In this document: positions 60,564 through 64,000 of the stretch, piece by piece
Layout of the letters: each line of letters begins with the position of its first letter
Numbering within the stretch: position 1 is the first letter of the stretch
Notes under the pieces: generated by a model
The model's database searches: none
The model's input: only the letters and a program-made list of their open reading frames with translations
What the model was told of the DNA's origin: nothing
Source of the DNA: DASWOJ01 sp964250755
GTDB lineage: Bacteria > Pseudomonadota > Alphaproteobacteria > Acetobacterales > Acetobacteraceae
DNA length: 64,000 nucleotides
Direction of reading: 5' to 3'
Assembly: GCA_964250755.1 (NCBI GenBank)
Contig: CAXUHB010000004.1
Location: forward strand, 124,001-188,000
Translations under genes and position numbers: made by a program

Positions 60564-60842
60564 CTAATACCCGTAATAAGGCCGGGGCTGGCTGTAGTAG
60601 GGCTGCTGATAGTACGGCCGGCTCGGTGTCGTTGCCGCCCCGGTCACCGCGCCAACGCCGCCGCCGGCCAACGCCCCGATGGCTGCCCCGCGTCCGCCGC
60701 CGGCGATGCCGCCGAGCGCCGCACCGGCACCTGCGCCAATCAGCCCGCCGCCGACGGCGCGCTGGCCGGGGTCGTAGGGGTCAGTGCAGGCCGTCAGGCC
60801 CAGGCCTGACACCAAGGCAAGGCTCAAGGCGATCTTTTTCAT
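60564..60842 (-). CDS. Glycine-zipper lipoprotein (YMGG-like), copy 1
   Basis: A 92-residue lipoprotein. The signal is MKKIALSLALVSGLGLTAC, with lipobox L-T-A-C, so the mature protein would be lipid-anchored at Cys19. The middle is a glycine zipper (GGGLIGAGAGAALGGIAGGG), able to pack into membranes. It ends in a Tyr/Pro/Gln tail, YYQQPYYSQPRPYYGY. Similar small proteins (YMGG-like, Rick_17kDa-like) sit in the outer membrane with unknown roles. Its paralogue begins 246 bases upstream on the same strand. Confidence 0.82.
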   Translation of the reverse strand: MKKIALSLALVSGLGLTACTDPYDPGQRAVGGGLIGAGAGAALGGIAGGGRGAAIGALAGGGVGAVTGAATTPSRPYYQQPYYSQPRPYYGY

Positions 60843-60866
60843 GGCTTTTCTCCCCCAATAAAGTTT

Positions 60867-61088
60867 CTAGTAACGCCGCGGTGCCGTTACCGCGCCACCG
60901 ACGGCGCCAACGCCGCCTCCAATCAACGCACCGGTCCCGGCGTTGCCGCCCGTCGCCCCGGCAACGGCCGCGCCCGTGCCGGCGCCCAGCAGCCCGCCCG
61001 TCACAGCACGGGTGCCCGGCGTCTCGCCGCACGCGGCAAGCAGCGCTGCCAAGCTGCCGATCAGAACAACATTCGCAAGCACGCGCAT
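60867..61088 (-). CDS. Glycine-zipper lipoprotein, copy 2
   Basis: A 73-residue lipoprotein with signal MRVLANVVLIGSLAALLAAC and lipobox L-A-A-C. The zipper is GGLLGAGTGAAVAGATGGNA then GTGALIGGGVGAVGG. It ends AVTAPRRY without the Tyr-rich tail of copy 1. The repeated G-TRAV-x-GGL(L/I)GAG block shows a duplication. The two genes lie 24 bases apart and are probably one transcript. Confidence 0.8.
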   Translation of the reverse strand: MRVLANVVLIGSLAALLAACGETPGTRAVTGGLLGAGTGAAVAGATGGNAGTGALIGGGVGAVGGAVTAPRRY

Positions 61089-61317
61089 ACGTCAGCCTCC
61101 ATGGATTGGTTCAACATAGCCAATAACGCGTGGGGTTGTGTTCAGTACAAGTCCGGACTGTGGCAGCGCCGTGTCTCACGGATACGTGACCACGAGGCCT
61201 TGCCGCCGGACGGCATGGACGTTAAGCCACGCCGCACCGCAGCGCCCGGCAGCGGCGCCAGGGCCGCCCGCCATTAAGCTGCCCGCCTTCCCGACCGTCA
61301 TCCAAGGGTTCAATCGC

Positions 61318-62361
61318 ATGTTCGGACGTTTGCTGGGGATCATGTCGGCCGACATGGCCATAGACCTCGGCACCGCCAACACGCTGGTTTACGTCAAGGG
61401 CCGCGGCATCGTCCTGGCCGAGCCCAGCGTGGTCGCCATCGCCGACGTGCGCGGCAAGAAGCAGGTGCTGGCCGTGGGGGAGGAGGCCAAGCTGATGCTG
61501 GGCCGCACGCCGGGCAACATCAGCGCGATACGACCCCTGCGCGATGGCGTGATCGCCGACTTCGAGGTGGCGGAGGAGATGATCAAGCACTTCATCCGCA
61601 AGGTCCACAACCGCCGCGGCTTCGCCAGCCCGCTCATCATCGTCTGCGTCCCCAGCGGTTCCACCGCGGTCGAGCGACGGGCAATCCAGGAGAGCGCGGA
61701 GTCGGCCGGCGCCCGCAAGGTGCTGCTGATCGAGGAGCCGATGGCCGCCGCCATCGGCGCTGGCCTGCCGGTGACGGAGCCGTCGGGAAGCATGGTCGTG
61801 GATGTCGGCGGCGGCACGACGGAGGTCGCCGTCATCTCGTTGGGCGGCATCGTCTATTCCCGCAGCGTGCGCGTGGGCGGGGACAAGATGGACGAGGCGA
61901 TCATCAGCTACATACGGCGCACCCACAACCTGCTGATCGGCGAAAGCTCGGCCGAGCGCATCAAGATGGACATCGGTGCCGCCACCCCGTCGGACGACCT
62001 GGATGACGGCCCCTGGCGCGAGGTGAAGGGCCGTGACCTGATGAACGGCGTCCCGCGCGAGATCCTGGTGGGACAGCGCCAGATCAGCGAAAGCCTGGCC
62101 GAACCCGTCAGCGCCATCGTGGAGGCCGTGAAGGTCGCCCTGGAGAACACCCCGCCGGAACTTGCAGCCGACATCGTGGACAAGGGAATTGTCCTCACGG
62201 GCGGCGGCGCGCTGCTGTATCGTCTGGACCAGGTGCTGCGCGACGCGACGGGCTTGCCGGTCGTCGTGGCGGAGAACCCCCTGAGCTGCGTGGCGCTTGG
62301 CACGGGACGGGCGCTGGAGGAGATGAAGCGTCTGCGCAACGTGCTGACCTCCATGTACTAG
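61318..62361 (+). CDS. mreB: Rod shape-determining protein MreB
   Basis: A 347-residue actin-like cytoskeletal protein that guides lateral cell-wall synthesis. The phosphate-1 motif is MAIDLGTANTLVYVKGRGIV. VPSGSTAVERRAIQESAESA and the phosphate-2 motif MVVDVGGGTTEVAVISLGGI follow. The adenosine motif is GIVLTGGGALLYRLDQVL. The length matches MreB (about 345). The ATG at 61318 was chosen because it gives the family start MFGRLLGIMSADMAID; the frame extends upstream without family features. It heads the mreBCD operon, which implies a rod-shaped cell. Confidence 0.97.
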   Translation: MFGRLLGIMSADMAIDLGTANTLVYVKGRGIVLAEPSVVAIADVRGKKQVLAVGEEAKLMLGRTPGNISAIRPLRDGVIADFEVAEEMIKHFIRKVHNRRGFASPLIIVCVPSGSTAVERRAIQESAESAGARKVLLIEEPMAAAIGAGLPVTEPSGSMVVDVGGGTTEVAVISLGGIVYSRSVRVGGDKMDEAIISYIRRTHNLLIGESSAERIKMDIGAATPSDDLDDGPWREVKGRDLMNGVPREILVGQRQISESLAEPVSAIVEAVKVALENTPPELAADIVDKGIVLTGGGALLYRLDQVLRDATGLPVVVAENPLSCVALGTGRALEEMKRLRNVLTSMY

Positions 62362-62400
62362 GCTGGGTACTAGGCTGGCTGCAACGGAGGGCGCGCGCAG

Positions 62401-63273
62401 GTGATCCGGCTGTCCATTCCCGTCCGTCAGGCGCTGTCGCGCCTGACGCTCCCGGTCCTGATTGCGCTCACGTTCGGCATCATGCTGCTCGGCAAGGCCG
62501 ACCTCGGCCTAACCGAGCGCGCCCGCATGGCCCTGGCCGACGCACTGGCCCCCATCTTCGCCGTCGTCGCCGAACCCGTCGCCACTCTCCACCGCACCGT
62601 CGCCGACGCCGAGGGCCTGCTGAGCGTGCATGCCGAGAACGCCCGCCTGAAGGCCGAGAACGACCAGCTCCGCCGCTGGCACGCCGTGGCCCTCGCCCTG
62701 GACGCCGAGAACGCCCAGCTCAAGGCCAACCTCCGCTGGATGCCCGACCCCGCGCCCACCTACGTCACCGCCCGCGTCGTCGCGGACGCCGGGGGCGTCT
62801 ATGCCCGCGCCGTGCTGCTCTCCCTTGGTCCCAACCATGGCCTCACCAAGGGCCAGATCGCGCTTGACGAGAACGGCCTGGTCGGACGCATCACCGAGCT
62901 TGGCAACCGCAGCGCCCGCGTGCTGCTGCTGACCGACATGAACAGCCGCATCCCCGTCACGTTGGAGGGCAGCCGCGCCCGCGCCATCCTGCAAGGCGCC
63001 AACAACGCCAACCCCCGCCTGGTCCACTGGCCCGAGGGCATGATGCCGGTGGAGGGTGAGCGCGTCGTCACGTCCGCCGAGGCCGGCGCATTTCCTGCCG
63101 GCCTTCCCGTCGGCGTCGTCCACTACAGCCCCGGCAACGCTGCCGAGGTCGTCCCCGCTGCCAAGCTCGATCAGTTGGAGATCATACGCATCTTCAACTA
63201 CGGCTTGGCCGGCGTGAAGCCGCCCGAGTCCGCCGCCCGCCCCGCCGACAACCGGGCGGAGCGCCGCCGTTGA
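62401..63273 (+). CDS. mreC: Rod shape-determining protein MreC
   Basis: A 290-residue bitopic membrane protein with one N-terminal membrane segment (LTLPVLIALTFGIMLLG). A coiled coil follows (VHAENARLKAENDQLRRWHA). The beta-rich periplasmic domain contains VLLSLGPNHGLTKGQIALDE then NGLVGRITELGNRSARVLLL, as in the family. MreC links MreB to the periplasmic elongation enzymes. The start is the GTG at 62401, preceded by GGAGGGCG. The last 20 residues are Arg/Pro-rich. It lies 39 bases after mreB and 130 before mreD. Confidence 0.94.
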   Translation: MIRLSIPVRQALSRLTLPVLIALTFGIMLLGKADLGLTERARMALADALAPIFAVVAEPVATLHRTVADAEGLLSVHAENARLKAENDQLRRWHAVALALDAENAQLKANLRWMPDPAPTYVTARVVADAGGVYARAVLLSLGPNHGLTKGQIALDENGLVGRITELGNRSARVLLLTDMNSRIPVTLEGSRARAILQGANNANPRLVHWPEGMMPVEGERVVTSAEAGAFPAGLPVGVVHYSPGNAAEVVPAAKLDQLEIIRIFNYGLAGVKPPESAARPADNRAERRR

Positions 63274-63320
63274 TCGCGCTGCCGTGGCCGCCTCCGTTGA
63301 CCCTGCCGCTCAGGTCCATC

Positions 63321-63350
63321 CGTCCTTGCGAGGACCGCAACGACGCGGCA
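63321..63350. repeat. Degenerate TTGCGAGGA-type dispersed repeat
   Basis: CGTCCTTGCGAGGACCGCAA followed by CGACGCGGCA. This resembles the short repeat TCATTGCGAGG-AGCGCAGCGACG-x-GCAATCC found scattered in many alphaproteobacteria. It lies in the mreC-mreD gap, inside the operon transcript. Confidence 0.45.
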
Positions 63351-63403
63351 ATGGAGAGGCTGCCGAACCCCTGCTGCGGTCCCGGAACGGCGGCTCATCC
63401 GGC

Positions 63404-63955
63404 ATGACCTCTCAGCGCACCCCCGGCATCCGCCCCCGCCAGACCCTCTGGCGCCAGCTCGACGCCGCCTCCCGCGCCGCGTTTCCCGCCACGGTCACGG
63501 CTCTCCTGCTGCTGGCGCTGGCCGCCCCCCTGCGCGTCCCGGGCCAGGCCGTCTTGCAGCCCGCGGCGGCCCTGGCCTGCGTCTTCTTCTGGTCCCTGTT
63601 CCGCCCGGCTTCCATGCAGCCCCCGGTCGTCTTCGCCCTGGGCCTCCTGTCCGACCTCCTGGGGCTGGAGCCGCTGGGGGTCAGCACACTCACCCTGCTC
63701 GTCGCCCATGGCCTGGCCGTCCGCTGGCGCCGCACCCTGGCCGCGCAGGGCTTCCTCCTGGTCTGGCTCGTGTTCGTTGCCGTTGCCGCCGGGGCCGCGG
63801 CCCTGGAGTGGGGCATGACCAGCCTGCTCACCTTCCGTCTCTTGCCCGCGGGTGCCGCCCTGTTCCAGTTCACCCTGACCGCCGGTCTGTATCCCCTGCT
63901 CGCCGTCATGTTCATCCGCGCCCACCGCGGCCTCGCCAACCCGGAGCAGGCATGA
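63404..63955 (+). CDS. mreD: Rod shape-determining protein MreD
   Basis: A 183-residue membrane protein with about five hydrophobic segments, for example AFPATVTALLLLALAAPLRV, LQPAAALACVFFWSLFRPAS and VVFALGLLSDLLGLEPLGVS. The last contains the G-L-x-x-D-x-L-x-x-x-P-L-G-x-x-x-L pattern of MreD. It partners MreC in the elongasome. The ATG at 63404 follows the repeat-bearing gap. Its stop overlaps the next ATG by four bases. Confidence 0.9.
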   Translation: MTSQRTPGIRPRQTLWRQLDAASRAAFPATVTALLLLALAAPLRVPGQAVLQPAAALACVFFWSLFRPASMQPPVVFALGLLSDLLGLEPLGVSTLTLLVAHGLAVRWRRTLAAQGFLLVWLVFVAVAAGAAALEWGMTSLLTFRLLPAGAALFQFTLTAGLYPLLAVMFIRAHRGLANPEQA

Positions 63956-64000
63956 CGGCCGCCCACCGCCCGGCGCAACCGTGCGTGCGGCAGCATCCGT
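63952..64000 (+). CDS. mrdA: Probable start of penicillin-binding protein 2, cut by the window edge
   Basis: Only 16 codons are present: MTAAHRPAQPCVRQHP. The sequence itself is not diagnostic. The call rests on the conserved mreB-mreC-mreD-mrdA-rodA order and on the ATGA overlap with the mreD stop. The product would be the elongation transpeptidase. Confidence 0.45.
   Translation, partial: MTAAHRPAQPCVRQHP

Overview
The window is very GC-rich (roughly 70%), coding-dense, bacterial chromosomal DNA. The hopanoid cluster (hpnABCDE-shc-hpnG), PEP-CTERM proteins, an rml operon, mreBCD and alphaproteobacterial-type dispersed palindromes together suggest an alphaproteobacterium, most likely Acetobacteraceae (Roseomonas/Rhodopila-like). 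That placement is inferred from gene content only, since there is no rRNA or marker tree in the window. I saw no tRNA, rRNA, CRISPR array, transposase, integrase or plasmid gene.

Layout. 1-5.3 kb (minus): the 5' tip of a glyoxalase-like gene, then the glycogen genes glgC and glgP behind an AI-2E-family membrane protein. 5.4-16.6 kb: surface-glycan genes, comprising four glycosyltransferases and the tightly overlapped dTDP-L-rhamnose operon rmlB-rmlA-rmlC-rmlD. 16.6-21.8 kb: an unknown protein, an Old Yellow Enzyme, a small hydrophilic protein, a DMT exporter and an S9 peptidase gene broken by one frameshift. 21.9-25.5 kb: a DNA-repair pair, a radical-SAM protein with a helix-hairpin-helix tail and a UdgX-type uracil-DNA glycosylase fused to its usual partner domain. 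25.6-27.4 kb: a YdcF protein, a 2-hydroxyacid dehydrogenase and a small unknown protein, all overlapping.

27.5-38 kb is the hopanoid region. hpnA, hpnB, hpnC, hpnD, hpnE and shc run leftward, followed across a repeat-filled gap by hpnG, which overlaps an agmatinase-family gene. hpnL is divergent and is fused in frame to an FKBP prolyl isomerase. Squalene is made by HpnCDE and cyclised by Shc; HpnG processes the adenosylated side chain; HpnA, HpnB and HpnL are associated functions. 38-46.7 kb: a MYG1-type nuclease, then a polysaccharide-modification operon (WavE-like protein, HAD phosphatase, nucleotidyltransferase-kinase fusion, second nucleotidyltransferase), a methyltransferase and a capsule-type ABC-2 permease. 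46.7-50.4 kb: two tandem paralogous PEP-CTERM proteins, a periplasmic binding protein and a decayed surface-protein fragment. 50.8-58.4 kb: an M48 peptidase, two OmpR-family regulators flanking ribA, a possible kinase remnant, and a divergent LysR/OsmC pair. 58.6-64 kb: a leucine-rich leader ORF before leuA, two glycine-zipper lipoproteins, and mreB-mreC-mreD running into the probable start of mrdA.

The observations most worth a second look are the HpnL-FKBP fusion, the CTG start of hpnA, the leu leader, the nucleotidyltransferase/kinase glycan operon, the frameshifted S9 peptidase, and a dispersed repeat that supplies part of the hpnG coding sequence.
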